Source: Sphingomonas paucimobilis NBRC 13935
GTDB lineage: Bacteria > Pseudomonadota > Alphaproteobacteria > Sphingomonadales > Sphingomonadaceae
Assembly: GCF_000739895.2 (NCBI RefSeq)
Contig: NZ_BBJS01000007.1
Location: 140,860 to 204,859, forward strand
DNA: 64,000 bases
Direction: 5' to 3'
Shown: positions 25,219 to 33,281 of the stretch, one piece after another
Numbering within the stretch: position 1 is the stretch's first letter
Layout of the letters: each line of letters opens with the position of its first letter
The notes under the pieces: generated by a model
Database searches by the model: none
Seen by the model: only the letters and a program-made list of their open reading frames with translations
What the model was told of the DNA's origin: nothing
Made by a program: the position numbers and the translations under genes

Positions 25219-25788
25219 GTGGCAAAGACCGACGAAGCGCAGCCGCAATATCAGATCGAATATCGTGAAATCCAGGCTTTCGGTACGCTGAAAGACTTGC
25301 CGCTGGGCCTGTCGGACAATGCCCGCAAGCAGAGCGTTTCGATCCTCAATCAGGTTCTGGCCGATACGATGATGTTGCGTGACCTTTACAAGAAACATCA
25401 TTGGCAGATGTCCGGCGCGACCTTCTACCAGCTCCATCTGCTGCTCGATACGCATTACGAGAAGCAGGCGGAACTGGTCGACATGGTCGCCGAGCGTATT
25501 CAGGCGCTGGGCGGTATCAGCATCGCGACGCCGCATGACGTGGCGGAAATGACCCGCATCCCGCGTCCGCCGCGTGGACGCGAGGATGTGCCGACCATGC
25601 TGGCGCGCCTGCTGGAAGCGCACAGGATCGTACTGGAACAGGCGCATGAGGGCGCCAAGACCGCCGATGAGTCCGGCGATGACGGTACCAACGACCTGCT
25701 GGTCAGCGACATCATCCGCTCCAACGAGCCGCAGGTCTGGTTCATCGGCGAGCATCTGGCTGCCACAGCGCTGCAGCGCGCGGATTGA
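25219..25788 (+). CDS. dps: Dps family ferritin-like DNA-protection protein
   Basis: A 189-residue ferritin-like protein starting at GTG 25219 with GGAG 8 nt upstream. The Dps signature is clear: NQVLADTMMLRDLYKKHHWQMSG, then LLLDTHYEKQAELVDMVAERIQALGG, which carry the dinuclear ferroxidase ligands (His, Asp, Glu). Dps proteins form dodecamers that bind DNA and oxidise Fe(II) with peroxide. The protein is slightly longer than the classical 160-170 residues, with a short N-terminal extension. The next gene, 35 nt downstream, is a Rieske-type flavoprotein, suggesting a joint oxidative-stress operon. Confidence 0.9.
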   Translation: MAKTDEAQPQYQIEYREIQAFGTLKDLPLGLSDNARKQSVSILNQVLADTMMLRDLYKKHHWQMSGATFYQLHLLLDTHYEKQAELVDMVAERIQALGGISIATPHDVAEMTRIPRPPRGREDVPTMLARLLEAHRIVLEQAHEGAKTADESGDDGTNDLLVSDIIRSNEPQVWFIGEHLAATALQRAD

Positions 25789-25823
25789 TCTCAGGCGAAC
25801 CGGAAAAGGAAAAGGACGAGGCG

Positions 25824-27341
25824 ATGGCGGAGCGTGATCTGGCGAAGGGCATCGCCTCGACCGAATTGGAGGAGGGGCAGATCGTCGCCGGGATGGTGGA
25901 CGGACGCGATGTCGTCCTGGTCCGGCATCGGGGACGGGTCTGTGCCCTGTCCGGCCAATGTACCCATCTGAAAGCGCCGCTGATGGATGGGATCGTGGCC
26001 GACGGAACGTTGCGCTGTCCCTGGCACCATGCCCGGTTCGATCTGGAAACCGGTGAAGCTGTCGGCGCTCCGGCCTTCGCATCGCTCGACCGGTTCGCAG
26101 TGGTCGAAGAGGATGGGCAGGTGCGGATCGATGGGCCTGCCGCTCCAATCGAAAGGCCTGTTCCGAAGGCCGATGCCGGGATCGGGCGCATCGTCATCAT
26201 CGGTGCGGGGGCGGCGGGCCATGCCTGTGCCGAAATGCTGGTGCGTCATGGTGCCGGGGCGGCGGTGACGATCATCGATGAAGAGGGCGATGCGCCCTAT
26301 GATCGGACCTTCTGCTCCAAACAGTATCTGGCCGGCAAAGCGGATCGCGAGGATGCCGCGCTGCCGGCGCTGGGCGGGGTCGATTACCGTTCGGGCGTCG
26401 GGGTGGCCCGTATCGACCGGGATCGCAAGACGGCCGTCCTGCGCGACGGCACGGACATCTCCTATGACACGCTGGTACTTGCGACCGGCGCGTCTCCTGT
26501 GCAGGCGGAGTTTTACGGCGCGGACCGTAACGACGTTCATGTCATCCGCACCATGGCTGACGCCGATCGCCTGATCGCCGCCACCGCCGGTGTGGAGAAA
26601 GCGATCGTCATGGGTTCGAGCTATATCGGGCTGGAGGTGGCCGCCTCGCTGATCGCGCGCGGCCTGAGCGTGGTGGTCGTTTCCAGTGACGAACTGCCGC
26701 TGGAAAAGACCGCCGGGCCCGAGGTCGGGGCGATGATCCGTGACCTGCACCAGTCGAAGGGCGTCGAATTCCATCTCGGCCGTCGCATTGCGCGTTGGGA
26801 TGGCAACGTGGCGATGCTGGACGATGGCACCCAAGTGGAGGGCGACATCGTCGTCGCCGGGATCGGAGTGACGCCGCGCATCGCTCTGGCCGAGGCGGCA
26901 GGCCTGACGCTCGCCGACAAGGCGGCCGGTGGTGGGGTTCAGGTAGACGCGATGCTGCGCACGTCGGACCCGGCCATCTGCGCGATTGGCGATATCGCCA
27001 GCGTGCCCGACCCCCGCCTTGGACACCCGATCCGCGTCGAACATTGGGTTGTGGCGCAGCGCATGGGGCAATGGCTTGCCCGCCATCTGCTCGGCCAGGT
27101 CGAAGGTGATTATCAGGATGTGCCCTTCTTCTGGTCGGGCCATTACGATCTCAGCCTGCGCTATGTCGGTCATGTGGCCGCCCCGGACGACCGGACGATC
27201 GACGGCAATGCCAGGGAGCAGGAGTTTGCCGTGTCCTTCGCCGAAGATGGCCGCGAACAGGCCATTCTCACGGCCGGGCGTGACGAACTGGGGTTGCAGA
27301 AAGAATATCGGTGGGAGCGGCCCCAAAACGGGCGCGGATAG
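25824..27341 (+). CDS. Rieske/FAD-dependent oxidoreductase (AIF-like)
   Basis: A 505-residue protein from ATG 25824 (GAGG just upstream). The N-terminal ~105 residues are a Rieske [2Fe-2S] domain with both ligand pairs, QCTHLKAP and CPWHHARF. The rest is a pyridine-nucleotide-disulfide-type reductase: IVIIGAGAAGHACAEMLVRHG, LVLATGASP, the NAD motif VMGSSYIGLEVAASLIARG, and the FAD motif AICAIGDIASVPDP. The C-terminal ~80 residues (VPFFWSGHYDLSLRYVGHVA) match AIF/rubredoxin-reductase-like enzymes. It likely carries electrons from NAD(P)H to a small acceptor. Its position directly after Dps suggests a role in redox or iron stress, which is an inference. Confidence 0.88.
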   Translation: MAERDLAKGIASTELEEGQIVAGMVDGRDVVLVRHRGRVCALSGQCTHLKAPLMDGIVADGTLRCPWHHARFDLETGEAVGAPAFASLDRFAVVEEDGQVRIDGPAAPIERPVPKADAGIGRIVIIGAGAAGHACAEMLVRHGAGAAVTIIDEEGDAPYDRTFCSKQYLAGKADREDAALPALGGVDYRSGVGVARIDRDRKTAVLRDGTDISYDTLVLATGASPVQAEFYGADRNDVHVIRTMADADRLIAATAGVEKAIVMGSSYIGLEVAASLIARGLSVVVVSSDELPLEKTAGPEVGAMIRDLHQSKGVEFHLGRRIARWDGNVAMLDDGTQVEGDIVVAGIGVTPRIALAEAAGLTLADKAAGGGVQVDAMLRTSDPAICAIGDIASVPDPRLGHPIRVEHWVVAQRMGQWLARHLLGQVEGDYQDVPFFWSGHYDLSLRYVGHVAAPDDRTIDGNAREQEFAVSFAEDGREQAILTAGRDELGLQKEYRWERPQNGRG

Positions 27342-27606
27342 CGGAATTGGATCCGGGTTCGGATCGATTCCAAGCCTCTGCATCGCCCTTCGTGGTCGAT
27401 CGATATCGTCATCGATGCTGCATAAAATCCAGCATTTGGAGGGGATTGTCTCGTTACCGCTCCCACCATCAACTTCATCATGGCGTTCGATGGCCAGCAT
27501 AGCCACCACCATGGGCATCGGTCAGGCAAGCGGATAGGACAACCATAGGTCAAAAGGCCCCTTGGCACTCCGGGCGGATCGGATAAGCATCGCTCAGGAG
27601 ATTGAT

Positions 27607-29565
27607 ATGAAACGCTTAATCCGCCGGATGAAGCTTCTGCGCCATTCTGACGATCAAATCTCCGCACGGGTTCGCGCGGTTTTGGTGGAATCGCTCTACG
27701 CCTCACCGCGCTCGCTCATCATCGGCGCTTTGACCAGCAGTGCGATCGCGATGGTGGTAGCGGCGGTCAGTGGCGACGAATGGCTGATCGGATGCGCCGT
27801 GCTGATCGGGCTGGTGGGGGCGGTCCGAATCGTCGACGCGCTGCGGATGCGCGGCTCGGCGACGGTGCGGCAGCAGGAGCGGGGCTACCGCGTCGGGGCG
27901 CTGACCTATGCCGGGCTGCTGGGCGTATTCGGCCTGCTCACCCTGACGCGGACCGAGGACGGGGTACTCGATCTGCTGTCGGTCACCACCGCCATCGGCT
28001 ATGCGGCGGGCATTGCGGGCCGCAATGCCGGGCGGCCGCTGATCGCGCTGTCGCAACTCTGCTTCGCGTCGCTGCCGCTGGCCTTCGGGCTTCTCCTGCC
28101 GCTCGATCCGCTCAAGGCATTGCTGGCGGCGGTCATCCTGTTCTTCGTGCTGGCGATGAGCGACATCACGCAGCAGACCTATGCCGCGATCCTGCGCGCG
28201 ACCATCGCATCGGACGAGAAGGCGGCGCTGGCCGAGCATCATGCCCGGATGGCACGCCGTGACGACCTGACCGGCGTGGCCAATCGTACTGCCTTTCGCG
28301 AGCATTTCGAGGAACGGCTCCGCCTCCGGGCGGCATCGGAAAAGAAGCTGGCCTTGCTCTGGCTCGATCTCGATCGCTTCAAGGAGGTGAATGACTCCTT
28401 CGGCCATCTGGCCGGCAATGCCCTGCTCGTATCGGTCGCCCGGCGTCTGGAAGCGGTTCTGGGCGACCATGGCATCGTCGCCCGGCTCGGCGGGGATGAG
28501 TTCGCCGTCATCTGCTGCATTGCCGATGCGCAGGCGGCGGGCCGGATTGGAACGGCGATATTGGACTCGGTCCGCCAGTCGGTCCGCTTCAACGGTCATG
28601 AACTGCGCACCACCGCCTCGATCGGAATTGCCATTGCGCCGGACAATGGCAGCGATGCCGATACCCTGCTGAAAAATGCCGATCTCGCCTTGTATCGGGC
28701 CAAGGAGAAGGGGCGGGGGCGCTTCTTCTTCTACGAACCGTTGATGGACGAAAAGATCGAGCGGCGTCGCCAACTCGCCATTGCGCTCGATGGTGCGCTG
28801 GAGCGGGGCGAATTCGATCTGGCCTATCAGCCGATCTTCGACTTGGCGAAGGGGCGCATCACCTCGTGCGAGACGTTGCTGCGTTGGAACAGCCCGCAAT
28901 TCGGCGCCGTCTCCCCCGCCGAGTTCATTCCGATCGTCGAGGACAATGCCCTGATCGTCAGCGTCGGCGACTGGGTATTGCGCCAGGCGTGCCGGACCGC
29001 CTCGACCTGGCCGGCCGAAGTCACCATCGCGGTCAATCTCTCGCCCGTGCAGTTGCGCGCGCCCGATCTGCCCCGCGCCGTCATGGCCGCGCTGGCGGCG
29101 AGCGGCCTGCCGCCCGAACGATTGACGCTGGAAGTGACCGAATCCGTCTTGCTCGACGATGTCGAACGCTCGCTGGCGGCGCTCAACGCGCTCAACCGGA
29201 TTCATGTCTGCACCACGCTGGACGATTTCGGGACGGGCTATAGCTCGCTCAGCTATCTGACCCAGTTTCCGTTTCAGACGCTGAAGATCGACCGCTCCTT
29301 CGTCATCGATCTGGAACATAATCCCGCCTCCGTCGCGATCGTCCAGACCATCGTAGACCTTGCCGCGAAGCTGGGCATGCGGACCGTGGCGGAAGGGGTA
29401 GAAACGCCGGCACAGCTCGAACAGCTTCGGCGGACGCGGTGCGACGCGGTGCAGGGCTTCCTGCTCGCGCGGCCCATGCCGGCGGAGCAGGTGGTCGCGC
29501 TGTTTGCTGATCAGGACGCCGGTCATCAAGGCCCCGGGCGGCTGTTGCTGCCCGGGGCCGGTTGA
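27607..29565 (+). CDS. Membrane GGDEF-EAL protein (c-di-GMP synthesis/breakdown)
   Basis: About 652 residues from ATG 27607, with AGGAG before it. Five or six hydrophobic helices fill residues ~30-195. The GGDEF domain (~210-375) has an intact active site in [12 protein letters not shown], but the RxxD product-inhibition site normally found just before it is not present ([12 protein letters not shown]). In the EAL domain (~390-640) the signature is ETL rather than EAL (CETLLRWN); the metal-binding Glu is kept. The other catalytic residues are in [29 protein letters not shown] and AEGVET. Both activities are therefore possible. It converges with rpfF, with no base between the two stop codons. 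Confidence 0.9.
   Translation: MKRLIRRMKLLRHSDDQISARVRAVLVESLYASPRSLIIGALTSSAIAMVVAAVSGDEWLIGCAVLIGLVGAVRIVDALRMRGSATVRQQERGYRVGALTYAGLLGVFGLLTLTRTEDGVLDLLSVTTAIGYAAGIAGRNAGRPLIALSQLCFASLPLAFGLLLPLDPLKALLAAVILFFVLAMSDITQQTYAAILRATIASDEKAALAEHHARMARRDDLTGVANRTAFREHFEERLRLRAASEKKLALLWLDLDRFKEVNDSFGHLAGNALLVSVARRLEAVLGDHGIVARLGGDEFAVICCIADAQAAGRIGTAILDSVRQSVRFNGHELRTTASIGIAIAPDNGSDADTLLKNADLALYRAKEKGRGRFFFYEPLMDEKIERRRQLAIALDGALERGEFDLAYQPIFDLAKGRITSCETLLRWNSPQFGAVSPAEFIPIVEDNALIVSVGDWVLRQACRTASTWPAEVTIAVNLSPVQLRAPDLPRAVMAALAASGLPPERLTLEVTESVLLDDVERSLAALNALNRIHVCTTLDDFGTGYSSLSYLTQFPFQTLKIDRSFVIDLEHNPASVAIVQTIVDLAAKLGMRTVAEGVETPAQLEQLRRTRCDAVQGFLLARPMPAEQVVALFADQDAGHQGPGRLLLPGAG
29530..29559. terminator. 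GC-only hairpin inside the 3' end of the GGDEF-EAL gene
   Basis: GGCCCCGGGC pairs perfectly with GCCCGGGGCC around a 10-nt loop. It encodes the last residues ([11 protein letters not shown]) of the plus-strand gene and lies just downstream of the rpfF-side stop. As the two genes meet without a gap, it may serve as a shared, two-way terminator. Confidence 0.5.
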
Positions 29566-30474
29566 TCAGTCGGCGGCCTTGTCCAGCAATCGGGTCTGTG
29601 CGGCGACCAGTCGCTCCATCCGCTTCAGATCCGCCTCGGTCAGCCGCAACGCCGCCTCGGCCCACAGGTCCACCACCGCCTCCAGTTCCTCCAGCGGCAG
29701 GGGATTGACCGCGCGCGACGCCTCATAGATCGCACAATGCGCGCTGTGGCGGCGGTCGTTCTGGCGGATATAGTCGGCGACCATACGTCGCCCTTCGCCC
29801 GGCTCGGCAAGACCATGGATCAGCCCCATCTCATAAAGCTCTTCGGCGCTGTAGGTCCGGCCGCTCAGGATCATCCGCTCCGCCCGCGCTGCCCCCAGTC
29901 GGCGGGACAGGAAGCAATGCGCCCCCATGCCGGGGAACAGGCCGAACAGCGTCTCGGGCAGGCCGAAGCTGGTGCCGCGTTCGGCGATCACGACGTGGAA
30001 GGACAATAGCGCCTCGAACCCGCCACCCAGCGCATCACCCTCGACCAAGCCGATGGTGATGATCGGCCGCTCCAGCCCGCGCATGTTGCGGTGGAGAATC
30101 TGCACACAGGATCGGCCGTAACGGGATAGCGCGGCATGATCGCGGGTGCGGATGGCATGGGCGAACAGGTCCAGGTCGCCGCCCAGCGAAAACACGCCGG
30201 GAAAGCGCGAGCCGAGCACCAGATAGCGGATCGGCATCGCGCCCGTGTCGACGGCATCGACGATGTCCTCCTGCCAGCGCACGAAATCGCGGAGGAGGTC
30301 GGGATTGAAGCTGGGCCGGTTGCGGGGCCGCATGTCGGTCCAGAGCGTTTGCGTGTCCTGGTCGTGGCGGATCGCCAGTTGGTCGAACTGGAACAGGGGT
30401 GTTGCCCGCTCCGTTCCGATGCCGGGATGCGGGGCATGTAGGTTCGTCGTCCAATTGGGGTTGTGGATCGTCAT
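29566..30474 (-). CDS. rpfF: DSF synthase, RpfF-type crotonase
   Basis: A 302-residue crotonase-fold enzyme of the RpfF family, which makes cis-2-unsaturated fatty acid quorum signals (DSF) from acyl-ACP. The oxyanion region reads LVLGSRFPGVFSLGGDLDLF; the core is VEGDALGGGFEALLSFHVVIAERGTSFGLPETLFGLFPGMGA. Glu154 and Glu174 lie 20 residues apart, as do the two catalytic glutamates of Xanthomonas RpfF (Glu141 and Glu161). The length and the ~30-residue N-terminal extension before the crotonase domain also fit RpfF rather than beta-oxidation hydratases. It lies downstream of a 7TM-DISM-GGDEF-EAL gene on the same strand and meets another GGDEF-EAL gene head-on, a setting that links DSF to c-di-GMP. 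No RpfC/RpfG or PAS-type RpfR gene is in the window. The symbol is by family; activity is not proven. Confidence 0.85.
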   Translation of the reverse strand: MTIHNPNWTTNLHAPHPGIGTERATPLFQFDQLAIRHDQDTQTLWTDMRPRNRPSFNPDLLRDFVRWQEDIVDAVDTGAMPIRYLVLGSRFPGVFSLGGDLDLFAHAIRTRDHAALSRYGRSCVQILHRNMRGLERPIITIGLVEGDALGGGFEALLSFHVVIAERGTSFGLPETLFGLFPGMGAHCFLSRRLGAARAERMILSGRTYSAEELYEMGLIHGLAEPGEGRRMVADYIRQNDRRHSAHCAIYEASRAVNPLPLEELEAVVDLWAEAALRLTEADLKRMERLVAAQTRLLDKAAD

Positions 30475-30483
30475 CGCGTCTAC

Positions 30484-30516
30484 TTTCGAAATGCAGCACC
30501 ATGCTGCACGTCGAAA
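30484..30516. promoter_or_regulatory. 33-bp symmetric palindrome just upstream of rpfF
   Basis: The outer arms TTTCGA/TCGAAA and inner arms TGCAGCA/TGCTGCA are perfectly symmetric, with 2-nt gaps between arms and a 3-nt centre (26 of 33 bases pair). It begins 10 nt before the rpfF start, in the 96-nt gap after the upstream GGDEF-EAL gene. It could be an operator for a dimeric or tetrameric regulator, or an RNA hairpin that acts as terminator or attenuator and hinders ribosome access to rpfF. Confidence 0.55.
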
Positions 30517-30570
30517 ATAGGGACGTGAAACTTGCCGCGAGTTTTCCAGAAACGCCGCGACACCAAGGAT

Positions 30571-33162
30571 TTATCGAACGCTGGTCGCTTTCGCTGAGGA
30601 CCGTTGCGGCGGCAGGGCCTGATCCGCATTCCGGCTGTGCGACGGTGCCGACGGAAGGCGGAGGGGAGCGGGCAAGGCGGGTGGCTCGATGGCTTCCCGG
30701 GGTGCCGGGCGTCCGTACAAGAAACCCTGGCCCAGATGGCATCCCAATTCGCGGAGCTGGAGCGCCTGCATCTCCGTCTCGATGCCTTCCGCGACGACGA
30801 CCTTGCCCAGCCCCACGCCCAGCCCGACGATCGCATGGACGATGGCCAGCATGCCGCCATCGGGCTGGTCGATGCCCGCGACGAAGGACAGGTCGATCTT
30901 GATGCGATCGACCGGCAGGCGGCGAAGATGGACCAGCGAGGCGTAACCGGTGCCGAAATCATCCAGCGCAATGGCCACCCCGGCCTCATGCAGCGTGCGC
31001 AGATTGCCCAGGATGCTGTCGGCCGCGCGGTCGAGCATCACGCCCTCGGTCACCTCGACGCACAGGCGGGTAGGGGGGATGCCGTGATGCGCCAGCCGGT
31101 CGATCACCCCCTGCGCCGATCGCGGCCCGGCCAGTTGGGCGGAGGTGAAGTTGACGCTCAACACGCCCAGCCGCTCGCCATGGTCGCGCAACAGGGTCAG
31201 GGCCAGTTCCAGCACATGGTCCTGGATGAGCGGGCCGATCCGCTCCGCCACCAGCACATCGGCAAAGCGATCGGGGGTCATATGGCCATGGCGCGGATGG
31301 TTCCAGCGCAGCAGTGCCTCATGCCCGCACACTATCTCGTCGGTCAGCGAGACGATGGGTTGCAGATAAAGCGCGAACTCGCCGCGCCGGATCGCATCCT
31401 CGGCATCGTCGGCAAAGGTGATCTGAAGATCGCGCAGACTGCGTTGCAGCGGGTCGTACCGGACATACCGACCCCGGCCGAGCCGCTTGCCGGTATAAAG
31501 CGCCAGATCGGCATTGTGATAAAGCAGGTCCAGCGCCTGGGCATCGTCCGGATAACGTGCCGAGCCGAAGCTGAACGACAGGGTGCGGTTGCGGTCGCCC
31601 GGATGCCAGATCTCGCCCTGTAGATCACTCAACATATCTGCCAGCTCGGCTTCCATGGACAGGTCACCGGGGCAGAGAATGGCGAATTCGTCGCCACCGA
31701 TGCGGGCGATGCGAATGCCCGGGATCGCTCCGATCGTCCGGACCAGCGCCGATCCGACATGGCGCAGCAGTGTATCGCCCAGGGCATGGCCCAGCCGGTC
31801 GTTGACGTCCTTCAGATAATCGACGTCGATCAGGAACAGGCTGAAAGGCGTGCCCTTGCCGATCAGCGCTTGCGCCTGCTCCTGAAAGGCGGCGCGGTTG
31901 CCCAACCCGGTCAGAAAGTCGGTATGCGCGGCCAGGCGCAGCGCCTTGGTCTCGGCCAGGTCGATCTCGCGACGCTGGCGCGCCACTTCGAGTTGCCGCC
32001 GGATCAGGCGGAACCGGTCCGCGATCGCCAGCGACAGGATCAGCGCCTCGAAGGCGAGCGCGGCGAAGGTCCCCATGTCGACCGCGTCATTTTGCGGCGC
32101 AAATCCGAAATTGCGGGCCAGTCGCGCCAGGAACAGCGCGATCACCGGCCCCCAGCCCAGCATGTAGAACCAGATCACACGGCTGCCGCGTCGGACCGCG
32201 ATGCCGCAGGATATCGCGACCACCAGCACCATGGCGGCGATCACATAGTTGAGCAGCCGATCGGTCAGTACTGGCGGCAGCCACATATCGGCAGCGGCGG
32301 TGATCCCCGTCACGACACCGGCCGCCGCCAGCAAACGGCCGACCCGCGCCAGGCCATGGGGCAGCACCCCTTCCTCGACCACGGCGAAGAAGAACATGTT
32401 GCACGCCGCGACCATCAGGCCGACCAGCATGAAGTCCAGCCGCACCGCCAAGGGCCCGACCAGGTCGGGGATCAGCAGCGCCGCCGTATTGGTCCATGTG
32501 AGCCCATAGATCAGGGCGACCACGACCCAGAGCAGATACCAGCGCTGAAAGGCGTATCGCTGTCCGGTATGGATGACCAGATTGTAGAGCACGGCGGAGA
32601 GCAGCGTCCCCGCGAACAAACCCATCAGCATCAGCCATGCGATATCGCGGTGCGCGATGGCCGATCCCGGCTCGGCCACGACCTTGCGCATCAGCGACAG
32701 GTCGTCGATCCACCGATAACCCAGATACAGGCCGCGAATATCGCGCCCCGGCTGGGCGATGCCGAACTTCAGCAGGCCGCCCGGCGCCCAATAGCCGCGC
32801 AGATTATAGGCCGATCGGACCAGTTGCGTGGTGCCCTCACGGCCGACGACGAGCACCGCAATCCGATCGAACCGGGTCTGATCGACGAGCAGATTCCAAT
32901 GGGCGGGCAGCGAACCCAGGCGCGACGCATCGAGCTTCAGCCAGGTCCATTCGGGGCCACGGCTCGGCGCATCGGGGCCGCACTCATAATGCGCGGCGAT
33001 GACATCCGCTTGGGCAGCGGAATCGGGCAGGATCGCGACGCACGCCGATTGTCGTAAATCGATGCTCGCCGCCGATGCCGCCGCCGGGATCAGCCCGGTG
33101 AACAGCATGAGCATAGCGAGCACCAATGCTCTGATGTTCGATGCCACTCTCGCGGCCCCCAT
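30571..33162 (-). CDS. 7TM-DISM sensor with GGDEF and EAL domains
   Basis: About 863 residues from ATG 33162; an upstream TTG at 33216 would add 18 residues. A signal peptide (LVLAMLMLFTGLIPAAASA) precedes a ~140-residue extracytoplasmic domain of the 7TMR-DISMED2 type. Seven membrane helices (~180-385) follow, beginning DIAWLMLMGLFAGTLLSAVLYNLVI. A short coiled segment leads to a GGDEF domain with intact RIGGDEFAIL, then an EAL domain with intact HEALLRWN, VNFTSAQL, VEVTEG, DDFGTGYASL, KIDLSF and AEGIETE. DISM receptors sense small ligands outside the membrane, often carbohydrates. Because the next gene is rpfF, this protein is a candidate membrane receptor that converts a DSF-like or related signal into c-di-GMP changes; that link is inferred from gene order only. 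Confidence 0.9.
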   Translation of the reverse strand: MGAARVASNIRALVLAMLMLFTGLIPAAASAASIDLRQSACVAILPDSAAQADVIAAHYECGPDAPSRGPEWTWLKLDASRLGSLPAHWNLLVDQTRFDRIAVLVVGREGTTQLVRSAYNLRGYWAPGGLLKFGIAQPGRDIRGLYLGYRWIDDLSLMRKVVAEPGSAIAHRDIAWLMLMGLFAGTLLSAVLYNLVIHTGQRYAFQRWYLLWVVVALIYGLTWTNTAALLIPDLVGPLAVRLDFMLVGLMVAACNMFFFAVVEEGVLPHGLARVGRLLAAAGVVTGITAAADMWLPPVLTDRLLNYVIAAMVLVVAISCGIAVRRGSRVIWFYMLGWGPVIALFLARLARNFGFAPQNDAVDMGTFAALAFEALILSLAIADRFRLIRRQLEVARQRREIDLAETKALRLAAHTDFLTGLGNRAAFQEQAQALIGKGTPFSLFLIDVDYLKDVNDRLGHALGDTLLRHVGSALVRTIGAIPGIRIARIGGDEFAILCPGDLSMEAELADMLSDLQGEIWHPGDRNRTLSFSFGSARYPDDAQALDLLYHNADLALYTGKRLGRGRYVRYDPLQRSLRDLQITFADDAEDAIRRGEFALYLQPIVSLTDEIVCGHEALLRWNHPRHGHMTPDRFADVLVAERIGPLIQDHVLELALTLLRDHGERLGVLSVNFTSAQLAGPRSAQGVIDRLAHHGIPPTRLCVEVTEGVMLDRAADSILGNLRTLHEAGVAIALDDFGTGYASLVHLRRLPVDRIKIDLSFVAGIDQPDGGMLAIVHAIVGLGVGLGKVVVAEGIETEMQALQLRELGCHLGQGFLYGRPAPREAIEPPALPAPLRLPSAPSHSRNADQALPPQRSSAKATSVR

Positions 33163-33281
33163 TTGCCGGCTTGCCCCCGAAGTCGCGCTAATGCCGACAT
33201 ACTTATCAAAGAACAACTAGGGGAAGCCGCGTATCGGGGTGCGGCGCCCACGGCAATGGCATCGTGGCGTTAGAGAGTCCC

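Noticed and set aside
29566..30474. Ordinary enoyl-CoA hydratase for beta-oxidation
   Set aside because: The N-terminal extension, the spacing of the two catalytic glutamates and the FPGMGA motif fit RpfF; no other beta-oxidation gene is near.
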